Shown piece after piece: positions 33,209-45,479 of a DNA stretch of 64,000 nt. Source of the DNA: Undaria pinnatifida (Eukaryota; Sar; Phaeophyceae; Laminariales; Alariaceae); the NCBI GenBank assembly GCA_012845835.1, contig JABAKD010000014.1, forward strand, positions 7,279,074 to 7,343,073, given 5' to 3'. Every line of letters begins with the position of its first letter. Position 1 is the first letter of the stretch. The position numbers and the translations under genes were made by a program. Below the pieces are notes generated by a model. That model did no database searches. It was given only the letters and a program-made list of their open reading frames with translations, and had not been told where the DNA came from.

Positions 33209-33490
33209 ATGTGTTTGCTGTATTCGTCGGCATGCCGTTCAGTCCAGACTGCTGTGTGGTAGACGATCCGATCACTTGGCGCCGCAGCCCCCCGTGGCTT
33301 CTTTCGTTCTCGAGGTGGCATGCCTCTCTATAAGTACTACGTACACGTAGTGTTGGAAGCAATCCACAGCATGACGGCTGCAAACAAACGAGTTAGTAGC
33401 AGAGTCTGCACGAGCCCTTGCATCCATCGTCTATGAATCTGATCAATTGTTTGGCCCTTCCAACCTGCGACCCTCGTACCCATACCGCAG

Positions 33491-35121
33491 GCGCTGCTCG
33501 TACTCGGACGTATCCGACATCTCCAACGACGACTCGGACGACGAGAGCACCATCAGTCACGATTCTCACGACGAGAACGTCATCGGTGTTGACGGCGACA
33601 ACGAGAGCACCATCGGCGACGGCCACCATGCCGAGAGTATCATCAGCGACGACGAGTGCTACACTGTCGAAGCTGAGGATGTACGCTACACGGACGCATC
33701 CGACACTTCGAGCGACAACGACGACCACGAGAGCACCATCAGCGACGACTCCATCAACCATGAGTGTACCATCAGCGACGATGACTACGAGTCCAACGGC
33801 CATGATGATCTCGAGCCCGGCCACGCCTCCTTCGATGATGGCAGCAGTCGGGACGAGCGTGCGTCCGATATCTCTGGCGACTCGTCTTGCGTTGATGATC
33901 TTGGCGATGGTGGTGCTTCTGAAACCTCCACCGGGTCTTCTTGCGATGATGATGAGGGTTGGGAGGGTAGGGCTCCTGACATCTCCGCCGACTCTTGTTG
34001 CGACGATGGCAATGATGATCTTGACGAGTGCGCTTCCGACATCTCCTCCGACTCCTACGATGGCGATGATGAAGCTCTTGACGGTGATGATGGTGGTGTC
34101 TGCGGATTTTCTCGAGATGATGATGATGATGATGATGACAGCGACTTCGATGGCTCGAGCAACGTTTGCGAATCCGACTACTGCGACACCTCGAACGGCT
34201 TCGATGGCTCGAGCGACGTTTACGAACCCGACTACGACGACAACTCGAACGAGTTCGATTCCTCCAGCGACGTTGACGAAGTCGAGTACTACCATGTAAT
34301 CGACGACGCGAGCGATCTTGAAGAACCAAAATACACCAGCGCGGTTTCCTTCGAGTTCGTCGACCTCTCCTCCGCCACGGTCGAACTCGAGCCGGCCGGG
34401 CCTCCACCAGAGCTTACCCCGACCGAATGCCTCACCCACCTCCCGACCGCTGTTGGCCTCTGCCCGCCAAACAAGCCTGAGGTAGGCCTCAAGGTGTTCA
34501 AATGGGGGGCCAAAGCAATTAGCGGCGTGGTGATTGAGACCTATCTGGAGGGCGGCGATCCTTTCGAGGATGGAGGCATTATGCAGACTGCGGCTGCCCC
34601 CGCCATCGTTAAGCTCGCCAAGATCCGCAAGGAATACCAGGAGGACTTCGATGATGAGTGCATCTCGCTCGACCTCGCCATTGAGAACCTGTGCGAAGAG
34701 TTGGCTAGGGTGCCGTGGAGTGCTAAGACCGTGGAGGACCTTGGCAGCACGCCGCCAACACCGAGTGCTTGTGGCGTCGTGGAACTTGACAGCACGCCAT
34801 CGCCGTCAGCATCATCGTCCACACCGTCAGCATCAGCATCCACGCCGCCATCATCGGTGTCAGCATCAGCGGCGGTGTATCAGCAAGATACTGCATCGAC
34901 TTCAGCACGTGCACCCACGACCTCGCCAGCGAGCAGCTGTAGCGCCGCCGCGGAGGAGGAGGGAGAGAAGATGTCCGTCGAGGTTCCCTGCACTCCGGGC
35001 GCTGTGACGGAGGATGATGGCGGTGGCGGTGGCGGTGGCGGTGGCGGTGGCATGGACATGGTCTTCGGCATCCGTGACAGCTGTGCAGGGTTGGTGGTCG
35101 ACAAGCCATCGTGCCGAGCGG
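33491..35121 (+). CDS. Acidic Ser/Asp-rich protein, large central exon, unit B
   Basis: Near-identical to 11859-13480. Differences are amino-acid substitutions concentrated in the acidic part plus in-frame changes in the Asp run (one longer) and the Gly run (two longer). The segment from KVFKWGAKAISG to CEELARVPW is nearly unchanged, suggesting it is the constrained folded part. It ends CGAGCGG|GTGAGT, phase 1. Antisense ORFs over this exon arise because Asp codons read as Val/Ile on the other strand. Confidence 0.75.
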
Positions 35122-35986
35122 GTGAGTGATTATTAGCGGTGGGATGATTCTGGCTGAAGTGTGGTGGTGTTTGCGCGGTGTGTGTCGTAGCATTTTGACT
35201 CTTGAGTTTGAACATTTTGAACTAGTGTTGTTGCGCCTGGCTGTACATAGGTTAAATTGTTTTGCGGAATGTGAATTTTGCGTGCGTCAATTAGCGTGCG
35301 TTACATGAAAAACAATTTGGTACTCCGCAGATGTATTTTTCCTTGACGGGGGGGGTACTCTAGAATCAAGTGAAATAAATATCATTTTTTTTCCCTGAAC
35401 AGGGGCGGCACCCTAAAGCCGAGTGAAAATATCCAAAAAAGTGTTTTTTCCGGGGGTTACTTTATAACCATAGTAAAACATTGATCCAATAAAACGTCCT
35501 TTTTTTACTACACAAGATTATTCTGACCTTTCGTCGTGTAATCATCGTCCTGCATTTTTCCAATCAAATTATTACCTCTGGAGGTCTGGTGTGGTGTTTC
35601 GCTTTGTCTTTTTCTTTGTTGTGTTCACTGGCTTTAGTTTTGAACCTCTTGAATTAATTATACGCTTTAGTGCTGTACCCGTCCTAGGTCATGCTCATTG
35701 CCGCCGGTACATAGATGATGAAGTATTTCCCCAAGCGACATCGATATGGGTTTGATGTTTGGCGAGTACCGTGAACCGTGTACCTGGCACTTGATATGTT
35801 TTACTCCACAGTTGTTCCATTGCTGAATATATGATGGAAACTTCAGCAGTTTCCCTCCCTAGTTGATCTACCCTCCCACCACCCCCCTCCCCTCCCTCCT
35901 TTCTGATCCCCCCATCCCTGCCCTTCCCCCTCTCCTCCCCCCCCGCTTCCTGTCTCCCCCCTCCTCTCTTTATTCTTATTATTCAG
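35122..35986 (+). other. Intron of the acidic-protein gene, unit B
   Basis: GTGAGT…TTATTATTCAG, with a C-rich tract at about 35,865-35,970. Phase 1/1. Confidence 0.7.
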
Positions 35987-36085
35987 GTTCTGTGCGCGGT
36001 GATGTTGACCTTGATGACATGGACATCGTCGACCAGCAGCGTGGCCCCATGGGAATGTTTGAAGCATCGGTCGCCCAGGGAGAGG
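35987..36085 (+). CDS. Acidic-protein gene, 33-codon exon, unit B
   Basis: Counterpart of 14352-14468, shorter by 18 nt in the Asp-rich part. Keeps DIVDQQRGPMGMFEASVAQG and the phase 1 borders (GAGAGG|GTGAGT). Confidence 0.75.
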
Positions 36086-37126
36086 GTGAGTATTATGCAG
36101 CATTTCTTGTCTTTCATGCGTTGTATGTACAGCGCGATGAGTTCGTGTCCATTTTTAGCACAACCAAAAAGCGGTATTCGCGATAAGTGAAAGTAAGTGC
36201 GAGGGAAGAAATACTGCGGGGTACCTGGTACAATCGAGTCAGCCCTTCCTGGCCGCTGTAGCGAATGAGAAGTAACACACAGTCAATCTAGTGTAATATA
36301 TTAAAAGCGTACGAATAGACTATCTGTTCCGCCGGCCGGATTTGTTCTTTCTGTGCAGTAGCTGTATATGACAATCATTGTTGGACGGCCAGCACGACAA
36401 TACCATGCTATACTTTGATACTGCTAAAATCGATTACCACAGCAATATTCCGTCTTGTTCTGTAGTTTTTCTTTTGTACTTTTGATTTGGTCGAGACTGA
36501 TCCCCCCCCCCATTCCTCTCCAAAGCGGGGTATATTTCGCATGAGAAACGCTTGATCGACGTTAATATGTCGAATCGGAAAACGTCAGTGTGTGTGGCAC
36601 TGCTACATTTCTACATAATCAATGTTCTCACCCTCTCCACGTCTTGTCAAGCACGGATAGTCGATATCGTTATTATATTATTGATTTTGGTTTTCCCGTA
36701 TTTCCTTTTACAAGCTACCACACATTTTTTCTGTTTGTTACTGTATTGACCCCCCTCCCCTCTCTTTGGAACATGGCTAGCCAATATTCGCTTTCATTTT
36801 CTTGTATTCCGCTTTGGAGGCGAACAATTTTTCATACATAGTTCTCTCGTATTCTCGATTTCAAGCGAACCTTTATTTATATTTTCCGTGCCTTCCACCC
36901 CCCCCAAAAAAAACTGTTCGCGAACATGGGTAGTCGACGTCACTGCTATTTTTCTCGCATTATTTTTTTAATTGAACCCTTTTTCGTTTTGCTTACCGTT
37001 TCTAATCCCCTCATCCTCTTCCGCCCCCCTCCTCCTCCGCCCCCGCCCCCGTCTCCCCAGCTCTCCTTTGCCCCCTCCCTCCCTCTCCGTTCTTCTCGCC
37101 GTCCCTCTCTCTCCCCTTGAAAGCAG
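36086..37126 (+). other. Intron of the acidic-protein gene, unit B
   Basis: GTGAGT…CCCTTGAAAGCAG after a C-rich tract (about 37,020-37,120). No ORF supported. Confidence 0.7.
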
Positions 37127-37824
37127 GGCTGGCGTACGAGACATCCTTCCTCCCCACGGTATGCCCGGCCGAAGACTGCGACGACAACAGTTCCAACGCT
37201 GAGAAGAGCGAGACAGAAGAGGAGGAGGAGGAGCAGGAGGAACCTGTTATCGCCCGGTCTGTCACCTCCTCGTCGCAAAGGGGTGACTCCCAGGTTTTAT
37301 TGTCAAGGGTAACAGAAGTAGTAGAAGACGCCCCGGTCACATTGGTAGTTCCGCCTGTCAAAGTAACGCATTGTTCAAAAGATAGTTCCGAGAAGCGTTC
37401 CGAGAAAAATTGCGAGAAGAAAATGGAGAGCAAACGCGGGAAAAAATCCGAGAAATGCCTCGAGAAAAAATGCGAGATGCATCCGGAGAAGCGTTTCGAC
37501 AAAATATCTGACACAAATTCCGATAAAATTTCCACTTTCGATAAATATTCTGAAGAAAAACCCGAGAAAAATTCCGATAACAAATACAAGAAGCGTTCCG
37601 AAAAAAAATCAGAGAAAATACAAACAAAGCGTTTAGAGAAACATTCCAAGAGAAAACCCGATATGCGTTCCGAGAAGAGCTGTTTGGGAGTTGTAGATTA
37701 CGTAGCGCGGAGGACGCGAAGCAGCCCAGGAAGGCCTTTCGCCAACCGTACGGCCCATGTCAGCAGAGCTAAGAGCTTAAAGGTGAAAGCGGGAGAAGCA
37801 GAGCTCCGAGTTGGTATAGGGTAG
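37127..37824 (+). CDS. Acidic-protein gene, last exon with basic tail, unit B
   Basis: 232 codons including the stop; collinear with 15511-16205 with one extra codon in the Glu run. The SEK/CEKK repeats and the Arg-rich end (RRTRSSPGRPFANRT) are unchanged apart from a few substitutions. Confidence 0.75.
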
Positions 37825-37902
37825 ATCTATTAGTGAAGGAGATGTATAGTATATATGTGAAGAAAAAAAACTTACATGAAAAAGAAAGAAAACGAATAGA
37901 CA

Positions 37903-37908
37903 AATAAA
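37903..37908 (+). promoter_or_regulatory. Candidate poly(A) signal AATAAA, acidic-protein gene, unit B
   Basis: 79 nt after the stop codon, as in unit A. Confidence 0.45.
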
Positions 37909-38382
37909 AGGAAACCAAGCATAGAGAGGGTCCGTAGGCTTGCATGGTACTATCTGTGTAAACGTAAAAAAATGTAACTTTAAAAAAAGAGAGAGTCGGT
38001 AGATTTGCATAGCACTATTATACAAGGAGTGTGGTGGTGTTTCGTGCACAACGTTGTCTACAAAGGGCATCATGGGCGACATCAAGGTGAGACGAGGAAT
38101 TTGGGGGGCGTTTTACGTACATTGTCTATTGGTTGGTAGGGGTGCACTCGTACAGTAGTATACAAACAGGCATTGTTATAGGTAGGGGTCGATACAACCC
38201 CCTCCCCCCTGTGTACACGGGCTCCGAACCGTATCAACGCCCACTACCTCGTAGAAACCTCTCACTGTATTCCCCCTCTGGTGCATATAGATTCCCTCTT
38301 CCGGCCTCCGCCGACTATCTGATCCAGCGCACATGATTTCTGCGCTTTACGTATGGTATGTACCTGGTATATGTACAGCCAT

Positions 38383-38565
38383 GGTCCCGCGTTAGTGCGG
38401 TACTGTACCCTTTAGTGCGAGGTCCCAGTTTAGTGCGGTGAACATCGCGTGACACGACCTCGTCCTACAGAGTACTATGCTATGCCGCACTATACCGGGA
38501 TAGCTCGGGGTCCCAGTTTAGTGCGGGTATTGTCGTCTGGCAATGCACCGCACTATAGAGGGACC
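38383..38565. mobile_element. MITE, 183 bp, unit B copy
   Basis: Orthologous position to 16,764-16,946 with the same ends. Confidence 0.65.
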
Positions 38566-38817
38566 ACCACTACTGTACTACTGTATGTATGTATCCAAAT
38601 ATCAAGAATCGGCTATATATCGTGCATGCGGGGGGCCCCCATGATTCACATACAGGCATAACGAGGTCGATATCTGATTGGTACGGATCAGTCGAACAAT
38701 CGCTGCGGTCCCCTCCCATTTTTCTAGACTTGAAGCATAACAAACTCGGGGGAGATTCCGCAGTGATTGTCGGTCGGGGTCGGTGGGGAACCTGTACCGT
38801 ACGATAAACCTTGGGGG

Positions 38818-39480
38818 GGGGTACTTTATTGGGGAGTCATTTTGGCGCGGTTGTAGACGTTGCTGTGGTTTGGCTTTCATGTATACGGGGGGGGGAGGGG
38901 GGGTCGTAGACCGTAGCTGGGGGGGGGTAAGGTAGGGTAAGTTGTTTGTGGCTAGGTAGATACGATTGGCTATGAGAGCACGGACGCGTGTTTTCTTGGG
39001 GGGACCGGACGTGTAGGGAAAGCTTTTTGGTAGTTAGAGACGAATAGCATTTTCTACGGGGGGTCGGGTAGGAGTTTTTGAGCGTATGTACTATAGATAC
39101 AAACGAGATTTTTGGGGGGTAAGGTAGGGTGAGGTTTTCTTACGTACGTAACACGAGTGGTGGTATTTTTTAGGGGCTAAGGAAGGGTAAGTGTTTTGTT
39201 CGCAGGTAAATGCGAATGACAACTTTTCTATGAGAGCATGCACGCGTGTTTTCTTAGGGGGAAGGCGGGGTAAAGTAGGGCAATTTGTAAGTTGTTTTGT
39301 AGGAAGGTAGAGACGAATGGATATCATCGAATGGCATTTTTTCTATGAGAGTATGGACGAGTGTATTCTTGGGGGGGTGGGGGGGTAAAGTAGAGCAATT
39401 TGTTATTTATTTGTTTTGTAGGTAGGTAGAGACGAATGGATATCATCGCTAACGGAGGCACGGACGCGTGTCTTCTAGAG
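38818..39480. repeat. Degenerate minisatellite of roughly 110-bp units, unit B
   Basis: Modules TAGAGACGAATGGATATCAT and ATGAGAGCACGGACGCGTGT alternate with G runs. About 340 bp shorter than the array in A. Confidence 0.6.
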
Positions 39481-39945
39481 GTGATGGCATTTGTCCCGCT
39501 TCCATTCCGTTCGGAAAGGTTGTGGTGACCGGGAAAGATCGATGCCTCCACGTGGCCCCGGTTGGAGAAGCCAGGGAGGGTTTCGTTAGCCTTGACCTTC
39601 CTCAGGCCGAGCTGAACGCGATCAAAAGCACGAGAACGATACAAGAGGAGCAGAAGATATGAGGAGGAGACTAAATGGTGTTGTTGTTGTCGTTGGGATA
39701 CGAGATTAAAAAATGCTGTTTTTTCCAGTGGAGGCGTTCGAAGCGCTGAGCCCATAACGGGGCAGGTATATGGGCGGTTGGTGGTACCTAGTTTCATTTT
39801 GTAAAATACTGTTGTGAGAGCTGTGCATGTTTTTTGGTGGAATTGTGAATAGGAAACGTGCCATACTTTGGTGGGGTTGTAACTATTGTGTTTTGCTTAT
39901 GTTTTCCCTCCAACAAGCTGGAATCTTGATAGATATTTCAATTAT

Positions 39946-40053
39946 ATAAAAATATTTCAAGGACGTCAGCCGTGAGTTCGACGAATTTCGGGTCAATACT
40001 CATCTTTGCAAGCTTCGTTGTTGTTACTTGTAATATACTATGTGGGTGAGTTT
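39946..40053 (+). repeat. Dispersed repeat family (GGACGTCAGCC), unit B copy
   Basis: AATATTTCAAGGACGTCAGC, TTCGACGAATTTCGGGTCAA, then TGTAATATACTATGTGGGTG. It shares nearly the whole length with copies at 49,738 and 49,961. Confidence 0.75.
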
Positions 40054-40278
40054 CTTCATAATGCGAGGGGCCATATTGTTATGTTAAAAAACAAAAACAC
40101 ACACATATATATACGAGTGTATACAAATTTTGTAAAAAATAATTTACCCGCCGACAATGTCAAAACTCAAATATCGATCCCAATTATTTCTTATCAACAC
40201 GTGCCTGTTTTGGTTTTTGTTTAAAGTATGAAATGAATTTTTATATTTGTAATCGGATGTTATCGTGGAAACTGTCCG

Positions 40279-40585
40279 CCCTCGATATCGGTACCCGACA
40301 CCCGGTAAGGTCGGTACGAACTCGCTAGGTACCGGTACCTGTCACTTTCGGTTAGTGCGGTACGATTTCGATACCCGTCGCCCGGGTACCGAAGTACGCT
40401 CGGCCACAATGCCGGGGGTACGGGTATTTGTTCGGTATGGGATCGATACTTGTACCCGACACTCCGGTAAGTGGGGTACGAATTTGATACCGGTACCCGA
40501 TACTTCGGTAACTTCGGTATAAACTCGATACCGGTACCCGACACATCGGCAAGTTCGGTAAGTCCCACAATACCGGTGTGTACCC
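40279..40585. repeat. Degenerate ~42-bp tandem repeat rich in GGTACCGG, unit B
   Basis: Counterpart of 18,845-19,165. Confidence 0.7.
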
Positions 40586-43500
40586 AACACGACGGTAAGT
40601 TCGGCACTGCTTAAGTACGGGTACTGGGCACTTCGGTAAGTTCACTATACCCCACATAATATAAACACTCTTGGTACCAGTATGCCCCATCGTCGAAGAC
40701 AACCTTGCTACATACTGTTACTAGTATATCGTCTTCTAAAAATCAACCAGTTGATCGTTTAGCCCCTTTTATACCCCTATGCCAAGTCTCTACAGCCTGG
40801 TTCACGTTAAAAGCCCCACATGTATTACCCGGCGAATGTCCATGCCGTTTGTTAGATTCAGGCCGTGAATTTTTGCCACGTCTTCTTCTGTGTGCCCTTG
40901 CGAAGACCTCACCCGATGTTGTTTCTTTGTTTTTTTACCTTATCTTTCGTCAGTTGAGGTTTTTCAGAAAATGTGGACCACCTTAGCCCAAATAATTTCG
41001 GCGAAAAAAAAGAAGCAAAACCCGAAGGTCAGACCTCGGGATGGCCATGGGCACGTAGAACACGTGTGCAAAACTTCAGGGTCTATCTCTGATAAACGGC
41101 GTGGACATTTAGATTTTTGTGCGTAAAAATGAGTAAGCTACGTTATTGCCTTCAAATTACATGGTTTTAGTGTAGCATCCAGTTTTTCGCTAGATTCTGA
41201 TTAGCGTTGAACACAGGCAGGTCAGATGTTCGATAATCTGCGCGAAAAAAATTACAGACATGCCTTGAAGTTCGTACCTCCAACCGGTTCGTGCAAAATG
41301 CGGCGCGTTTTTTTTCTCGCCCCTGCCGCTTGGAAAAAGCCTGAATATTATTGAAAAATTTGAAGGCTCGCCACATTGGTCGACATGAGTTTCGCTCCTA
41401 GAGACAGCCTGAGGCCGTAAAAAACAAACTGGCCATGCCACCCTCTTCCATTGGTCATGGGGGTCAAAGTATGATGCCATATATTCACTCTTTGACTAGA
41501 TATTATTGCGAGCGGCAATCGTGGGGAAGATAATTTGGGCTGTTTCACTTCCCGCACCATTTCGAGCCGGGAACAATGGTAAAGAACACCAGAATTAACG
41601 CAGGCTGCAGCACGGTATTCAGGGGGGGACTACGGTCAAAGAGAGGGGTGTCCCCCATGGAATAGACCCCTCTTGACTTAACGGCCCTCTCTTAGATATT
41701 TACTATTTAACTCAGTGTGAGAATGACCCCATACTATTTCTAAGTAGTTAACGTGGGTGCACTTCAGTGTGTCAAGATAATTTCACCTCCGTTAAACCGT
41801 TGTTTCTCTTTTAATGAGCTCCCTTAAGCCCGTAGCCTCCACTGCACCAGGTACTGCTGCACATCCTACGAAGTGCTTGAAACGACGTTTTCTTGTGTTG
41901 CGTAGCTCTTCGGCAGCTAACTCTGCTTTGAGTTGGCCTTTTGTTTTTTGTGATGCATATCGCAGCGCGGAGGATTCATTGCCTATATAGAGATTCGTTC
42001 GGCGCGCACATACACGAAATGCCATGTTTTTTTTATTCCTAAGCATTGGGACAACCTCGGACGTGCGATATATATACACATATTGCAAAGCTAACCCACG
42101 AAAGCAGGAACGCACGGCAGAGTGCACGGTAAACGCCACACCCATCTGCAGCTGTGCCCTATGAAGCTGTCTAAGGGAATGATTGGGGGTTAGGGATAGA
42201 GGTACAATAGTGTGTAGGGTTGGGGTTTGGCGGTGTGCCTGTCTCGGCTCTTTCAGCTACAGATGACAAAATGTGGTTGCAACCTGTGAGGCTCTCCCCC
42301 TGCCCCCGTCAACCCTCACCCTCCCCCCCCAAAACATCCCCTCCTCGCCCCCGCCCCCACCCACCCATCCTTGTATTCACACCATCTGTCTAGAGTTTGG
42401 TGTGTATAAACACAAAAATACATGTATCGGGCGGAAGAAGGGAAGACACCCTCTCCCTCCCCTGCGGCATCCCGCTCCCGCCCCGCCGGCTGTGGAAGGT
42501 GGGCAGCGGTATCTATGGCTGGTGTCGTCGTGCGCATGTGTGTACCGAGCGGGAGACACAGATAGACATAACGCAAAAAAGGTACAGCTTCAGTAACTTT
42601 GTTAGGGCATTTATTTTATCCTTTTATATTTTTTGGGACCCACTTATAACGACCCCCCCCCAAAAAGCAACTAAGGCGGTCTTTTCAGAGAGCCTACTAC
42701 TGTCTGGTAAGAGCGAGCAACAGCATGGGTATCACCATGCTTTGCGCGTATCGTAGGTAGTACATGGTACCCAGGTCCTTGCAGTGCTGTGCGGATACCC
42801 CGGTAGCCCCCGCCTGCTTGGTGTGGCCGAAGCTGTAACCACAACTAGTCATATTCTTCCGACATTTTTTTCGTCTGAAGCGCCAAATGGGTAATAATGT
42901 GATGCCAATAATTTGCATTGTTGTATTGTTGTACGACACGCGTGTTGGCTTCAGCACACCATTCGTTGTAGAAGTGATATTGTATGGTTGGCCGCTCTGC
43001 TGACCGTGTGCCAGAACGCACATACATGCTATCATACCGTAGACGTGTGCACGCCGTTTCTTCTCCATTGTTAAGGCTCCTTCCTCACTTCAGAGGAGCT
43101 CTTATCTTATTTAATGTATGACTATTAATATTAAAACACAAAGAATAAACCTTGAGAAAAAAACTGAACGTGCAATCTGACGAACAGCCCCGTGGTCTTG
43201 CAATACAAAGCACAACCAGCTTGTTTCCGACGATTTTGGGTCAAGGCTCCCCGCCATCCGGAAAATGCTTACTGTACGCCGAAAAGTGCTACCCTCTAGT
43301 ATCGAGTCAGGGGTCAGAAGTTACGGGTTTCGACGTTTTCGCGCTCGCGCTTTTGGACCGAACACCAACACTCGCTGTTATTGTGTCGATTCGTGCATCT
43401 TCCAATGAACGTTGGGCGGCTTAAGGCCAGTATCATCTTCGGCATACGTGAGCAAAACATGGCAAGGACTACCGTACGATATAAACGTATTTTTTTCGGG

Positions 43501-45171
43501 CCAAGAAGTTTCTGAACGACGGGGTTCCTTAACACAAAATCTTGGGAAGGAATGCCATTCTTGGTTTCCTCTACTGCTGACTGTATTATTACTTGTTTTA
43601 TGACCATGAAAGGCCATCGGCTTTGAAAATCGGTTTCCTTTCCATTTTCAGTTTACTCAAAACATCCGTGTGGGGGGGGAGGCATCGAGTAGTTGATCAA
43701 GTCAAGCACCTTGCAGGGCAAAAGAGTGTTGCGCCTTTAACGTCGTATGGCACGTGTCGCACAGTACATTGCAATTACTAGCACTATTGGTATTAGTATT
43801 ACTAGACAGTAGATAAAAGCGAACTTCTTCTCGCCTGCTTGATCGCTGTACCCTGCGCTTTATGATGGGCATGTGTGTCTCGTCTTCATCAGTCTTGACA
43901 CAATAAACCGATTTCTATATGCCCAACGATGTAACAGACGTAAAACGAACAGTGGACTCAGGCTACTAACAGCAAGAATGCTGAACCCTGCTGCTCAATA
44001 CAAATGAAGGCGCGGGGGAGGGACGGCACTTGTGGCCATGGCTTGTCCACAAACTAAAAAGTAAACGTGAGATAAAAAAGGCAACAAAACGAAACAAGAT
44101 ATAAAAAAGGGGGGTACCCTTATTTTCACTTTTTTTTTCAGAGTGTAGGCCTCTCGCGCGATCGGCTCTATGAACATAACCGCTCACCATTGCAAATGAA
44201 CTTCAAATGTTTCGTTGGCACGGCGCAAAAATCAACACAATCCTCCCCATGTTGGCGGTGCATGCTCTGAAACCGAAAAGCACGGAAGCTCAACGTTGCA
44301 GGAAAATAATGTGGTCCACGTCAGTGTAGTGGGGACTGCACATATGTTAAGAGTTAAGAGTACGGAGCGGCATGCTTGTGATATATTCACAATAAACCGT
44401 TCATCGCACATAGAGTTCGGTATACCCGCCGCCCGTTGGTATGATTGCCATCGCATGCGATATGCTCGATAAAAGCCAGGCCATGGGGGCCGGGAAAGAC
44501 AAACGTGAACACTTCCAGTACAGTAGCTGTGGCCACACGGCTTGTCTACAATATCAACAAGCGAGATATAAAACAAAAGTCATTCGAACGGAGTTGAGCT
44601 GGAAAGTGAAAATGCTGCCAAAAAAACAAAACCAAAAAGTCATGGGGCAGACACGTCACTTGCGTGTTTTTGCTCGTTTGACACCTGAGAACATGGGGAA
44701 CCATCACAGCCTCTTGTCGCTCCACCTCACGTCGGCACCAAACCGCCTGTGTCCACGAGATACTGCTGTTGAATATATCAGTCGTAGGTACAAAAAAAAC
44801 ACACCGAGTGGCAATGAAAAGAGTCTTCCCATTGGTCTTTCACCCCTGCTCCCCTTTTCTGTTCCCGTGTTCTCCCACCTCTCCTGCGATCTCCTCTGTC
44901 TGTCCCTCTCTGAGGCACGAAACGGTACAGGTGCACGAGACCTTTTATGAGAGGCGTCACCACAGTTACATACGGTGCAGGAGCTCCGTATCTGACCATA
45001 AATCGAACTCAGAAAAGAATAAAAGTGTCACCCTAACCCGATGAGGAGGCGTTATCTTGTGATACTACCACGTACCTATACACACAACAACGCTGCAACA
45101 CCCAAACACTCAAACGGTATTACAGCGATATTGACTAGTTTAGTTGTCTAATGCAGGAGCCCCATCAGCCA

Positions 45172-45293
45172 TCAAACAAGGGGTACTGTACCTGTAGCGT
45201 AGCACGCGCCTCCTCTCTTCCCCCCCCCCCTTTCAAACAAGGGGTACTGTACCTGTAGCGTAGCACGCGCCGGCTCTCTTCCCCCCCCCCCTT
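45172..45293. repeat. Perfect-looking 61-bp tandem duplication
   Basis: Two consecutive copies starting TCAAACAAGGGGTACTGTAC and ending in a C run; they differ by only two or three bases. Single copy in A and B. Confidence 0.85.
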
Positions 45294-45426
45294 TCTTCCC
45301 CTCCCCTCTTCCCTCCTTTTCTCCCCCCCCCCCCTCTTTCAATATACCAGGCAAAATGACAATAGTCGTATTAACAGAAGGCGATACGTCCCCAGCAATG
45401 CTGTGCTCCTTTGGTCTAGGTTAGGG

Positions 45427-45479
45427 TCAGTAGCCCACCGTGACGCAGCTAATTGCGATGATCATGTCGTCTCCTACAT
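45427..45479 (-). CDS. Exon 5 of the unit C Lin0512-family gene
   Basis: 53 nt; finishes the split Asp codon, then VGDDMIIAISCVTVGY and TGA. The acceptor CACTTGCAG is preceded by C runs. The VTVGY end is a family hallmark. Confidence 0.85.

Larger units (their letters stand above)
23918..44839. repeat. Tandem segmental duplication, unit B
   Basis: Second copy, about 20.9 kb. It lacks most of the small insertions of A but has a private block at about 27,441-29,047. That block lies beside a deletion of roughly 0.4 kb which removed exon 2 of the Lin0512-family gene. Confidence 0.9.
37825..45426. other. Repeat-rich region right of the acidic-protein gene, unit B, through the B/C junction
   Basis: Same layout as 16.2-24.4 kb: MITE at 38,383, two minisatellites (38,818-39,480; 40,279-40,585), a good copy of the dispersed repeat (39,946-40,053), conserved non-coding-looking DNA (40,750-44,750), and a 61-bp tandem duplication (45,172-45,293). 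No gene supported. Confidence 0.55.
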
